Shown here piece by piece: positions 53,815-64,000 of a DNA stretch of 64,000 bases. The first letter of the stretch is position 1; each line of letters begins with the position of its first letter. Under the pieces are notes generated by a model, which saw nothing but the letters and a program-made list of their open reading frames with translations, was not told the DNA's origin and did no database searches. Made by a program: the position numbers and the translations under genes. Source of the DNA: Pipra filicauda (lineage: Eukaryota > Chordata > Aves > Passeriformes > Pipridae); the NCBI RefSeq assembly GCF_003945595.2, contig NW_024104553.1, forward strand, positions 541,078 through 605,077, in the 5' to 3' direction.

Positions 53815-53886
53815 TCCCCTCCCCCCCCTCCCTCCCCTCCCCTCCCATCCCCTACCCGCCCCTCCCCTCCCCTCCCCTCCCCTCCC
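53815..53886 (+). repeat. C-rich CCCCT-type polypyrimidine tract
   Basis: Directly continuous with the TTCCC array but with a different, more C-rich unit (CCCCT/CCTCCC, a run of C at about 53822-53828). Together they make a pyrimidine tract of about 317 bp on the plus strand with very few purines. Confidence 0.92.
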
Positions 53887-53889
53887 CTT

Positions 53890-56800
53890 CCATCTCCCGT
53901 CACATCCCTCCTATATATGCATGATTTTCAATGGTGCATATTTCTGAAGCCCTAAAATGCATTGTGTATGGGTGATGTGGGCAGGACATAAACTGGATTT
54001 CTGCAGGAACTGTGGATGTGACAAAGGATGAAGAGGAGAACTGAACTTTGTTGGGAAAAGGGATCTGTCCATGCTGGAATGTGTGGGATTTTGTAGCAGC
54101 TGGAATTTGGGTATTAGACAATTTAACAGGAAAATTCCACCTCTGTATTCAAGGGGGCTGATTCTGATGCTTCCCAAATGACCTGCATTAGAAGTCATCC
54201 TTGAACATCATCACAAATGTTGCCACCCCAGAGACTGACAGAATGAAACTGAGACATCAATAAATTTTAATCTGTGAAATTCAACTAGCTGCTTCTGTTA
54301 ATAATAATGCTTCCTCAGCAAATGAGTTCAGAGAAGAGGATATTTAAGATGGGATACTGAATCATGTAGACACCCCATTCCTGAAAGGACCATGGCTTGA
54401 GAGTACGAATCACCTTGCACAGTGCAAGGCTCTGGACACAGACCTGAATGCAGAGTGTGCACTTTCGGCTGTGTTTCATGAAGCAGCAGCCCCAACAATG
54501 ACCACTTAGATCAGAGTGTTCAGTCAAGGGCAAGCTGAAAATAAACCTCCTCTACAGTGCACCAGAGGATCCACAGAGAGGGAAGGAAAAGAGCGGTACT
54601 AAGGGCATGTATATAATGGGTCCAGTTCTTGGGCACCATTTCCCAAGCATGTAGTAGAAATCAGGAATCAGAAGGTACACATGTCAGGTCACAGAAAAAC
54701 ATCTACTCAGGAAGAAAGGAGAGAAGCCAACTTCACTTGCAAGACAAATTTAAGATGTAATTTCATCACAGTCTGTAAGGGCCTGCATGAGTAGGTAATT
54801 TCTGATCAGAGACAGCTCTGTCATTTGGCAGAAATGCCAAAGAAACCCTGTGACTGAAAGCATAGCAGATGAAGAGCAGACACATGGTGCAGATTTTTAA
54901 GAGCTGGTGTTGAACACTTTTCTGCAGTTGTAATGGATTGTCTATTACACAAAGCCCTTTCTTATATCGAGGCTAGCTACCTCTAAAAGCTATGTGCTCT
55001 ACCTCAACTGAGACATTATGAGCAAAGAGAGGCTCTGCAGACAACCTGCCAGGGGCTGCCTGTGACATATCAGAGACGACTTGTTGATGGTCACATAATC
55101 TCTTCCAGTATTAAAACGCTAAGCACACTGAAGATGTCAGACAACAAGGTCTGCTGCCAGCAAGCTCTGATGGATATTCAGGAAACAATCCTTTTGGGAT
55201 TAGTCCTTTTTCCTTCAAAGCAACCAATTCAGTAGCATGAACACACTGCATCCAAAACTAATTTTTCATATGGCCCAGTGGGATCTGCCTCAAATCCAGA
55301 TGGTCCAGTGGGCTGTTTTTGACAAAGACCAACACATGATGCTGCTTTAAGATAATATGTGCTGTTTCCCTCCACACAATGCCTGTCTCAGTAATGTCAT
55401 TAAACATGATGCCCTATTCTGACCAGCACACTGCATCCTTTTGCTCTATCGCAAGCAGTCTGAGTTCATCTCCATGCAGCAGATGTCAAAGGCAGCATGC
55501 GGGATGGTGACTGTCCCACCAAAGGTGTAGTTTATCACTGCTCTGCCTCAACACACTTGTCACTGAGCAGCATCTCACTGATGATCTCTTACTTAGGAGG
55601 TGATGTCTCTAAAGCCTGTTGCCGTCGTGGATTCTTTGTCCTAGCAACATATTATTTATTGTGCTGTTTATTTATTCCTTTTTGACATTTTGAGTTTTGC
55701 AGTTGATCTCCTTCAGCTTTAAAAGTATTTAAATGATTCACAATCCACTAATTCTGATCAGCTCCAGCTCCTCGTTTCCCCAACTCCCAGTCTAAAACTT
55801 GCCTTATCAGTCAAGCAGCCAGCCTTGTAAAATGGGCTCACAGAGGTCTCTCCTTGCTTGGAAAGCTTTTCATATCTAACTTTGCAAAACCAAAACACAT
55901 CAGGGGCTAAAAAACCTGGATGCAGTTGTCCAAGCCCTTTCTTCCTCCTGTCCCCCTGGATTCTGATCATCTCACTTGGGATGTTTTCTAGACACATACA
56001 GCCAGTCTGCCCCTAGCTCCTCAGTAACTTGCATCCAGCTCATTGCCACTGGAAGGGGATTACTGCAGACAGCAATAAACAGATTCACATTAAAACAGGC
56101 CAGCTGCCATAGTCCCTAAATCATATCCTTTCTCAGGAATCACAACCATAAAGTAAACATCCCTAATATTTGTATGAGTGATAGGGTTTCCCAACAACCC
56201 TTAGAATTCATGGGGAAGTCACATGCCTACCATCGCACACTCATGGCTGGCAAGTGGGCCAGCAACCACTACAGAGAAGTGACGCTCAGCAGTTTCTGCT
56301 GTTAGCTGTTGAAATGGGTGAAGCTGCAGTGAATTCAATGCACTTCATTGATGCTGTCCTTCGTGGCATGAGGCATCACTCCTGCTCAGGGAGAGGAAGA
56401 CCTCCACAGTCTGCAGACACAGGTTACTGCCAGGGGAACCAGAGTGCATGGTCCCTGCAGAGCAGATGGTCTCAGGACTGTCTGTTAAGGAAGGTTAGAG
56501 AGATACTCCTCTTCACTGAGCCACTTCAGCAGGGAGAAGCTGCTCAAGCTAAGGCAGGTGGGGTGGCCCTTCACAGTTGTCCTCTTTTTGCTTCAGGGTT
56601 GACACAGCTCCCTTAGTGGTGTAGTCCTCAAAGAAGTGTGCCCCATCTCCACTTTCTGTAAATGACATCACGAAGCTCATACAGAGCTCCTGCCACTTAC
56701 AGGCTGGATCCCAGAGACCTCACTGCAGAGGGTTAGTCTGAAATTTCAGGCAAGTGATGATGAAAAAGAGAATTACCATGGGCCCTGGCTGCTATTAACA

Positions 56801-59800
56801 AGATTCATAAGAGGGCACTTGGAGACTGCTGAAGGTGACTTCCCAGCTGTGCTCCCTTCACCTAGAGCTGGCTAATAGAGGTTAATATACCTTGGCAGAG
56901 CTCAGTATATCCAGACTTTTTTCCTTTAAAGGAGAAAAATAAATCAAATGCAAATGAAGCGTAACCACTCTTGTCATCTGTTCCTGTGAATGGAATATAA
57001 TGTAATAATGTTCCTGTGAAGGGACATTTATATCCCTATCAGGGATATAAAGTGTGTCCTGTGGCGTCAGATCATTGAGCAGCATGACAACATATCTGAG
57101 TAACCAAAAGAAACTAACACAATCTACAAACTTGAATGGGTCTAAGAGTCAAAACATCTTCAGTATTTTCCTGTGCCCTTACCCCATGTCCCTTCTTTAC
57201 CCCGCATATTCTTCTGAGCATGTTCCATGAGACAAAAAAACCAAAAATTATCTTCCTAGATCCACTGCATGTCCCTAGGTGAGCTTGGGCAGGACATTTA
57301 TTGCCCTATTTTCTTCCATTCCCGGGGCACAGAATGGAAAAAATACTGTTTACCCACTTCACAGGAGTGCAACCACGGCCAGTGAATTAACTCATGAATA
57401 CAAGGTGCAAGACCCTGTCTTTGCCCATGTTGCAGAGCTCTCTGGAAGAGGAACCCTATCATACTCAGCTCCCAAGGGGGTGTTCAAACATGTTTTCTGG
57501 ATACCTACTCCCAGGGAAGGCTGAGGACATAGCAGCACAAGTGTTATCAGCACAATTCAGGATCACCAAGTGCAAGCTAGAAGCATTGACAGAAAGCATG
57601 CATGTCATGGGACTTGATGGGCATAAATCTCCTAAGGGCCTTCTTTTCATGTTGCAGAAAAAACATGGCCAGGAGGTACTTGGGAATGTTGAGAAGAGGG
57701 GTTGGCTGGAACAGGATCCACCTTCTATCTCTACACTTTCATGCTCAGGTCCAAAGGATGAGTTTCACAAAAGAATCCAGCAATTTGCAGGGAAACAAAA
57801 GAAGAAAGGTATAGCTTGAAAGCACTACATTTCCTTTCTTCTTTTACTGCCCAGAACATTCTACTTATTTTGTTTCCAGAGACTGTTTCGGAAATTGCTG
57901 GGAAAAAGAGCAAGAGTTTTAAGAGAGAGAGAGAGCAGATGTATTCTTTTATGTGACACATATAAATAATTTAATTTGTTGCCATGAATAGCTTGGGTTT
58001 CTCTAAATAAACCATCAATCTAGGGGTTAGAAGGGAAACTAGCAGTAATATGGAGTAATATAGGAGTGTAATATGACAAATTATGTTTCTGGATAAAAGA
58101 TGGCACTGCATTTATACATGAACTCTAAGAGAAGAGTATTTCAGCATTTAACTCATGTCATATTTCACTGCCGCCACATTGGACAAGTCGTCTATCTATT
58201 TACTTGTGGCATAAAGAACTCATAAGATATTTATAAGTGATCCAGAGATACCTAAATAGGGAATCATTTGATTTCAGAGATAGGCACCAAAGAGAGCAGT
58301 TTAAAGCCCTGACAGAATGTGCAGCCTTCTGCTTTCATGCTTGGTAATTGCTGGAGCAAAGCAGGGCTGTATATGTTAATGAGATCTGCTCCAGAAATGT
58401 TTTTTCCTCCTGACAATTATGATTTTCTTAGGCAGACTGAATAACATTACACCAGGACCTGAGAAACACTCCTAGTAAAAAAAACTCCAATAAGTAAGTT
58501 AAATGTGCCCACACTGTTGCAGCAATGTGTAGGACCCTTAGAATGTCTCCTGCTACATCTCCCAAGTTCTTTGGAGTCCCCAGGCTCGGGGAAGGGAAGA
58601 AGAAGTCTCCTTCTAGGCAACTTGTCAGTGACATGCTGAGCTGGATACACTCATCCTGAAGAGGGTCACAGGTAACAGAGCAGCAACTCCTGCAACTTAT
58701 CTGGATCAACTCTTCAAACCAAAACCAAATCACTGTCATTCAAACTAGCTGGGTTTTTCAGAACCTTTCTCTACTGCAAAGTTTTGTGCAAGAGAACAGC
58801 AACCTTTCTGGTTATCAAGAGCCCCACTCTCTTCAAAAAACAAAATCCTGGTAGAAATAGTCTGGCTAGCAATAATATTTTCTGCATGTGTCCCTCCTGA
58901 AAAGATTGCATGGAGGGAGTCACTACAAAGCGATGAGTTCAATTTTTTGGCATTTCTAAGAAACTAAATATCCATCCTGAAAGACCCTAGGCAGGCACTC
59001 TGCTATTAGACAGGCAGTGCCACGGAAACATGGGGGAAGAGAAATGACTCACAACGCCATGGTTGTTCTGTCTTCCAGAAGGCATTTTACTGAGATGTCC
59101 AAGTTGGGAATCCACACTGACACATGGAGAACAGGAGGTAGCCCTCAGTTTTCAACAGACAACAGCTCTTCTGCACAAAGCTCCCCTATTTGTTAGTGTT
59201 GCCAAAAAGGGGCTGTTTTTACAGTTTTCTCCCAGAAAGAAGTGACAAAGCAAATACGTTACAATAAAAAACCCTTACAAGAACTGAGCCCTGAACTGCT
59301 CTTACCCTATGCAGCTCTCATGCCTTGATGAGCTGTGGCATGACAGTCAATGCAGCACGATATGCAGCAACATCCTCAAGAGTAGAATCAAATCCTTTAA
59401 GGCTCTCACTGTGGTGAAGCAAATCTTGCACCTCTGCTATATCACGTCTCCCATTGCTCCCCTTCTAACTTCTGCTCTCAGTCCTGGTATTAACCCTTTC
59501 CACTCCACTTTGAGTCTGTTAGTAACTTTAAAAAGTATTTGCTTCTTTTCAGCAATTGCTGGGGAAAAAATTTTACTAGTGTGACACACTTGTGCTGTGT
59601 GATTCAGGTGCTGTTTTTCTCATTTGGACATATAAGCAAATTTTTATGTAGTTAACCATCTGGCATGGTTCACTCCCCTGTTCAGTGTCTGCTGTCCTTA
59701 AAAACTTTTATTCCATTCCTGGAGTCTCAACACATGAAGTTGGGTCTCTAAAGAACCTCTGTATTAGCCAAGTCCAGGAGGCCCTCATGCATCTGGCCAC

Positions 59801-61269
59801 AATGATACCACATGTGAACCAGAGGAGCAAAACACAGCAGTCACCTTTTCTGCTGGTCTTGTGCTGCCAAATGCATCTCTCCTACCCATCTTTCTGCATG
59901 ACCAGCTGCATCTGCAGAATTTGGACCTTCCTGGAATGGAAGTTACTCCTCATGCTGAGATTCCTTATGCTGAGCGCAGCATGTTGATCATTTGGATTTG
60001 GTTCACAGAAAAGTGTGAAAATCACAGTGCTGTACAGGGTTGACCAAGTAGCACAGCAATGAAGATGTATACTGGGCTCAAAGCAGAGGCTTCTAGCAAT
60101 GCACGTGGTTTCAGCTAACCAGGTTCTTACCCAAATCTTGCCTTGTTTTCTCCTCCCTTGCTCTATTCTCCTAGTGGAGAAGAAACCTTGATAGAAAGGA
60201 AGATGCATGGGTGGTGTGTACTTTGTGAATGTCTTCCTCTTCTCAGTACTTTGTATATGTAGGTCAGGATGGTTGTCCATACACCTCTCTGTTTATTAGA
60301 GCAGTAACATCCCAAAGGGTTAAGTGAGGGTGGGAATCCATGATGCCAGATGCAGTACACCCATTTAAGAAGTGACATATATGATCTCAGAATGCTACAG
60401 TCCAGAGAAATAGGTCAGAAAGAAGAAGGAGCCCTGGAAAACGATGCACACACTGTCACAGCATGGTACCAAAATTTGCAAACACTGTCTCCTTTCTCCT
60501 CTTAAGATCTGAGACAGGGAAGGAAGTTCTACAGCTGGTTTTTTAAACACAAATGTTCTTTATGAAAAGCTGATCAAGCTCCTACAGCACTACTTTGAAG
60601 AGATTGAGGGTTCTATATTGCAAAGACACTTTAAAAATCCCACCAAGAAAAGTATTTCTGGTAAAAACATTTTTCCTTATCCTACTTATTTCCCCAGCCT
60701 TTTTTTAGCTTGTTCTCCAATAGCTGGCTAAGGAAGGAAGGTCTTGTTGGTTTGGATTGAGAAGAGGGAGACTTTTTTTTACTGCCTAAATGCCAGGCCA
60801 GATGTGTCAATCACAGCATTAGGCAATTACGTGTGATGCAGTCACTTGTATTACTACTGCACGAGAGAAACTGGGGCAAAAAGACAGCAACTAGGGATTT
60901 TGTTTTGATTAAGAAAATTATACTTCCCACAGTCAATTCTGAAATGCTGTAGAAGGGTGTGATTCGAGTTAACACCTCACATGCCTCAGAGAGAAAACTT
61001 TTTGTCTCCCTGTGGATGCATTGAATACTGCATTACTGGCACACACTGGGAAAAACACTTCTCTCTTCCATAGTCTGCCCCATTACTTTACAGTGAGCAA
61101 TTAAGGAAGCACAGGAATCCAGAAGAAAACACTGTATTTGGATCTAATGAAGTGTTTCCCTCACTCAGAAAAATATCTTTTATTTCAGAGACATGGGATT
61201 CATTGCAGCTTGAAACCCAAGGACTGCTGATTCTGTGTTCAGTCAGAGACAGAAATGTTATGTGTTTGA
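53890..61269. other. Intron without recognised genes or complete repeats
   Basis: Frames such as 57394-57819 (+), 58428-58739 (-) and 59882-60280 (-) match no family I know and differ in composition from the SYNDIG1 exons. Short GA run at about 57925-57936. Nothing else is supportable. Confidence 0.5.
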
Positions 61270-61274
61270 GCCAG

Positions 61275-62560
61275 TGTGAGAGACTGGATTCAAATCTCAC
61301 TGGATTCTTTACTGGGTCAGAACAAACTGTGTATGTGGGGGGAAGGGGTGTGAGAGAAATAATTCTCTATTGTTTAGTAATGTTCTATCGACCTTTACAA
61401 TGTAAGTTTCTGTTAAGGTAGTTGCAGAATAAGCAAATTTCTGAATGCTTTAGTTAAAGCAGCGGTAACATGAGTATCCAGGTTTTGGATAAGAGATGCT
61501 GAACAAAGGTGCTTTACAACCACCTGTAAATACGCTGCTCAATGGACAAGGTCAAGTAGAGTTCAAGTTCCAAATGACCACCAGAGACCACTCAGGTTCC
61601 ACCAGAAGACCCCTAGTGACCAAATAAGGACTTCCGAAGAACTTCTTAGAACTAATTAACACATGTATGAACTTCATAAGAGAAGTAGTGAATATGTAAG
61701 ATATTTACTGAATATGTAAAACTGTGAGTAAATATTAGCTACACTGAGCCAAGAAGGGACACACACATGACTAGAGGAGCGATCCTCCTGTGTGTTCAGT
61801 GCTGATAGTAAAAGAATGCCTGACCACTAATGCTCACAGATTGAGTCTTAGAGGTTTCTTGTTGTCGATTTACAGTAACAGGCCAGGTTGAAGCCTATAT
61901 GGCAGGGCTGGACATGGCAACTCCAGCACGGAAGCCGCATGGCAGATCTGTCAATCAAAGGGCCTTCCTGGTAGCCCACCCATACCATGCCCCCTTGAGC
62001 CTCTGATTGCCTGCACCACCCCTCACTCTGGCCTGGAGGGCTCTGAGTGGGCAGTGAACCAGACCCTGAGAGGGGTGGCCAGAGTGGCCAGACAATATAA
62101 ATACAAGGGCACAAAGTCTCCACTTCCTTTTTCTCTCTCTTCTGTGGCCGTCACCATGTGAAGGATTCTCGGCAGTAACTATTTTTCTCTTATTCTAATC
62201 TCTTTCTTTACTCCGTCTGTCTTCTTTCTTTTTACTCCTGTTTCTTCTCTTAATCTCTTTTCTTTCTTTACTTTTTCCTTAATCTCGTTTGGATAACTTA
62301 AAACTGACGGGTTGTATTTTACTAAGCTGGTGTGTGAGTTGGGTGGAATGCTTTATCTTGGTTGTAGTTGCCCTGTGAACCTTTTGCCAAAATGCCAATT
62401 TTCTCACCAAATTAAAAGAAATCTCTTGGGAAATCATATATTGCACTTTCTCTTTATGTGATCTCAAGATATTAAAGAACTAAAAGACTTTGCAATTTTG
62501 AGCCTTAAATATAAGTAATACTCTCAGTAAAGCTTGAGGTTTCAGGACTTGAGTCTTACA
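61275..62560 (+). mobile_element. Solo LTR family C, copy 2, interrupted by a younger LTR
   Basis: It starts TGTGAGAGACTGG and ends GAGTCTTACA, with a perfect 5-bp TSD, GCCAG (61270-61274 and 62561-62565). The total span is 1286 bp; removing the nested LTR and one copy of its TSD leaves about 876 bp, close to the 894 bp of the copy at 43153-44046. Signals: TATA (AATATAAATA) at about 62093-62102, a long CT-rich transcribed leader (about 62125-62285), and an ATTAAA poly(A) variant at 62471-62476. Antisense to SYNDIG1 and 434 bp from the coding exon 1 donor. Confidence 0.85.
61471..61874 (+). mobile_element. Nested solo LTR with 6-bp TSD, family F
   Basis: A 404-bp element starting TGAGTATCCAGG and ending GTCGATTTACA. 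It is flanked by a perfect 6-bp TSD, GTAACA (61465-61470 and 61875-61880). The 6-bp duplication fits an ERVK/alpha-beta-type integrase rather than the 5-bp elements elsewhere in the window. The 3' part (GTGCTGATAGTAAAAGAATGC) looks like a decayed poly(A) region. It sits inside the U3 of the family C LTR. Confidence 0.85.
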
Positions 62561-62565
62561 GCCAG

Positions 62566-62998
62566 TATGTAAAACATTCTGCTCTTCTGCTCTATGCCCA
62601 GTTCAAGTTAGGTGAAGGGAAGAGAAGATGTTGGCCTGCTGAGTAAGACAAGCTCCATGTGGGTGGACAGATGCTCCCAGCCCTGACCTTACACGGTGTT
62701 TAAGCACTTGGGTCTTCTTCAGTTTCTGACCAGTCCATTCAGAGGCAGGAGGCAAATGCTGATCTCCATTAGGGCCAGTGGGAATTTTGCCATTGGTATC
62801 CACAGAACTGGGACTTTACGCAACAAATAAAGATGAGTGATCGTTCACTGTCTGGTTGGAGGAGAAAGTGATAGAGCAGACCCCATGCAGACTAGCTTAC
62901 AAAGCAGCTGATCCCCTGCAGATCAGCTCTTGGAGGCTTAATCTCAAATACGCCCTCCTCCTCCCAGCCTTCCCCACATATCCCAAATGACATCTGAC
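62566..62998. other. Intron adjoining coding exon 1 donor
   Basis: No repeat or gene was recognised. The in-frame extension of coding exon 1 runs to a stop at 62899-62897, giving a 33-residue tail if the intron were retained. Confidence 0.5.
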
Positions 62999-63478
62999 CT
63001 CTAGCTCCTGGAAATCCTCTTCTTCCTCAACATCATAGGAGAGGGTGTGAATCTTGATGTCATCTGCTGACAGATCGATGAACTTGCTGTCTGGGTACTC
63101 CAGGCTGTCTTTGGTGGGAGAGCGGTCCTCGATGAAGGTAGTTTCACAGCACTCCGAGCTAATGCTCTCACCCCACGAGCGCAGCACATTCTCAGAGTAA
63201 AGGATGATGTTGGGCCGGTAGTGAGACTCCACTGTCTGCTGCAGCATGTTGGGGTCCAGGAGCTGATGCACAGGGTCATTCCTGCCATTCTCCAGGCAAC
63301 TTGGAGAGGATAGGCTGCCCACTCGGTGACTCTGGTACTGTGGAGTCGAGTACACAGAGACCAGACCATCTCCACTCTCTGCCATTAAGTTCCTTGTATT
63401 AATTAAACCATTCCTTTTCCCAGCTTCAGTGATCTTATTGTGCATTAGCACGCTGTTCTGCTCAACCAAGCCATCCAT
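62999..63478 (-). CDS. SYNDIG1: SYNDIG1 coding exon 1 (residues 1-160)
   Basis: Encodes the cytoplasmic N-terminal region of SYNDIG1. It starts MDGLVEQNSV and includes the diagnostic blocks GKRNGLINTRNLMAES, YRPNIILYSE, CCETTFIEDRSPTKDSLEYP and FIDLSADDIKIHTLSYDVEE. It ends in an acidic run (residues about 150-160, ...EEEEDFQELE). The open frame runs on to 62897, but the residues after QELE (VRCHLGY...) are not SYNDIG1-like. A GT dinucleotide at 62998-62997 directly follows the GAG codon, so the exon is placed to end at 62999. The donor reads GTCAGA, with an unusual C at +3. The start at 63478 gives the family N-terminus. An acceptor-like tract (CCTCAG) ends at 63491, so the exon probably begins at 63490 with 12 bases of 5' UTR; an alternative AG lies at 63481-63480. 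Confidence 0.95.
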
Positions 63479-63490
63479 ACTAAGAAGTGT

Positions 63491-64000
63491 CTGAGGCAGT
63501 GGGACAGGTGGCCTTTTTTTTGTTGTACCTTAGAGACAGTTCACACTGGGGCAGTGGCTCCCATTTTCCTGATGAAGAAAGGAAACCGACACCAAGGTGA
63601 GGACAAAGGCAATGAATAACACATCACGGCACTCAAATCAGCTCATCTTCCATATCATCTCAAGAGGAAATAATGCCCCACATATGTGCACACCCTGACC
63701 TAGTTCTTAGTTCTTCTCATATATACCCACTTGGAGAGCGATAAGAAATGGCAAAAATGACCAAAAAAAAAAAAAACCAACCCACAAACCCAAACAAACA
63801 AAGAACCCCCCCAAAAATAAAAGAACTGTTTTCCATTCTCAGAAATCTGCAATTGCAAAGGGCAGGCAGCTGGTGTGTTCAGCTGTCAGTGCCTGCAGCC
63901 ACCCTTCACCCTTGGCAAGTGCTTCACTACCCTTTGGAAACCCATCCTAAGAAAAATAAGCAGGAAGTGTTCTTAAAAATCAACAAAAAAAGCACCCAGG
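63491..64000 (-). other. Upstream intron, partial (5' side of first coding exon)
   Basis: Inferred intron sequence upstream of the probable acceptor at 63492-63491 (minus strand CCACTGCCTCAG). It contains an A-rich/C-rich low-complexity run at about 63760-63825. No promoter-like CpG island was seen. If the acceptor is not real, this would be contiguous 5' UTR. Confidence 0.5.

Larger units (their letters stand above)
48909..62998 (-). other. SYNDIG1: SYNDIG1 intron between coding exons 1 and 2 (14.1 kb)
   Basis: Bounded by the GT donor at 62998-62997 and the acceptor AG at 48910-48909, which is preceded by a CT-rich tract. It contains the CRE-like octamer at 49231, a CR1 3' end, a solo LTR at 51336, the (TTCCC)n array and a nested pair of LTRs at 61275-62560. 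Confidence 0.9.
1424..63490 (-). other. SYNDIG1: SYNDIG1 transcription unit (partial: coding exons, introns and 3' UTR)
   Basis: Three minus-strand blocks join in phase 0 into a 258-residue protein that I recognise as SYNDIG1 (TMEM90B), a dispanin/CD225-related membrane protein of excitatory synapses reported to bind AMPA receptors and promote synapse development. Seen: an in-frame ATG at 63478, donors after GAG at 62999 and 48771, pyrimidine-rich acceptors before 48908 and 1582, and TGA at 1426-1424. The N-terminal 160 residues are soluble and end in an acidic run. Exon 2 carries the first hydrophobic segment and the last exon the second. No frameshift or internal stop was seen. The promoter and any 5' UTR exons lie beyond 64000 or were not identified. 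The summed length equals the mammalian family length known to me, so no coding exon appears to be missing. Confidence 0.95.

Noticed and set aside
53387..53955. Long frames on both strands rich in Gly-Arg-Glu or Pro-Ser-Leu
   Set aside because: They are translations of the TTCCC/GGGAA pentanucleotide array, not genes.
57394..57819. 141-codon plus-strand frame rich in Lys and Gln at its end
   Set aside because: No family resemblance, antisense to the gene and within chance length for 64 kb of six-frame sequence.
62897..63478. 193-residue version of SYNDIG1 exon 1 as the full protein
   Set aside because: The last 33 residues follow a GT donor and do not resemble the family; the exon 2 residues continue the conserved sequence exactly.
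1..64000. Bacterial-type systems, CRISPR arrays, operons, tRNA or rRNA genes
   Set aside because: The sequence is a vertebrate intron-rich locus; no direct-repeat/spacer array or structural RNA gene was recognised on either strand.

Overview
The window is vertebrate genomic DNA, most likely from a bird. It has CR1 LINE 3' ends with the typical ATTCTATG-type tail and solo LTRs of families I associate with bird endogenous retroviruses. It also has a single gene with very large introns. I cannot name the species; a neoavian bird is a guess from LTR style.

One protein-coding gene fills the window, on the minus strand: SYNDIG1 (synapse differentiation-inducing gene 1, also called TMEM90B). Its whole coding sequence is present in three exons, at 63478-62999, 48908-48771 and 1582-1424. 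All junctions are phase 0. Together they encode 160 + 46 + 52 = 258 residues, the length I know for mammalian SYNDIG1. The introns are about 14.1 kb (48909-62998) and 47.2 kb (1583-48770). The window also holds the 3' UTR (below 1424) and the start of the intron upstream of the first coding exon (above about 63490). Promoter and 5' UTR exons are outside. I found no second gene; the other long open frames look like chance frames or fall in LTRs.

The introns hold a set of solo LTRs with no gag, pol or env. Bounds were fixed by TG...CA ends and, for most, target-site duplications (TSDs): 2085-2773 (+, CTTCC), 7241-8091 (-, AGGCT), 13259-13826 (+, no TSD), 21286-21868 (-, G/ATCCC), 31161-31786 (-, GTATG), 43153-44046 (-, no TSD), 51336-51882 (+, G[T/C]GGG), and 61275-62560 (+, GCCAG) interrupted by 61471-61874 (+, 6-bp GTAACA). 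A further probable LTR lies near 12690-13190. CR1 fragments sit at 50940-51152 (+) and 24299-24425 (-). A 245-bp (TTCCC)n array followed by a C/T-only tract occupies 53570-53886.

The rest is ordinary AT-rich intron. Points worth a second look are a full CRE-type octamer 323 bp upstream of coding exon 2, two palindromes near 38.1-38.2 kb, a CpG-bearing patch near 44.7-44.9 kb, and a TATA/poly(A) pair near 26.6-26.8 kb. I do not see a novel multi-gene system here; the window reads as one synaptic gene with repeat-laden introns.
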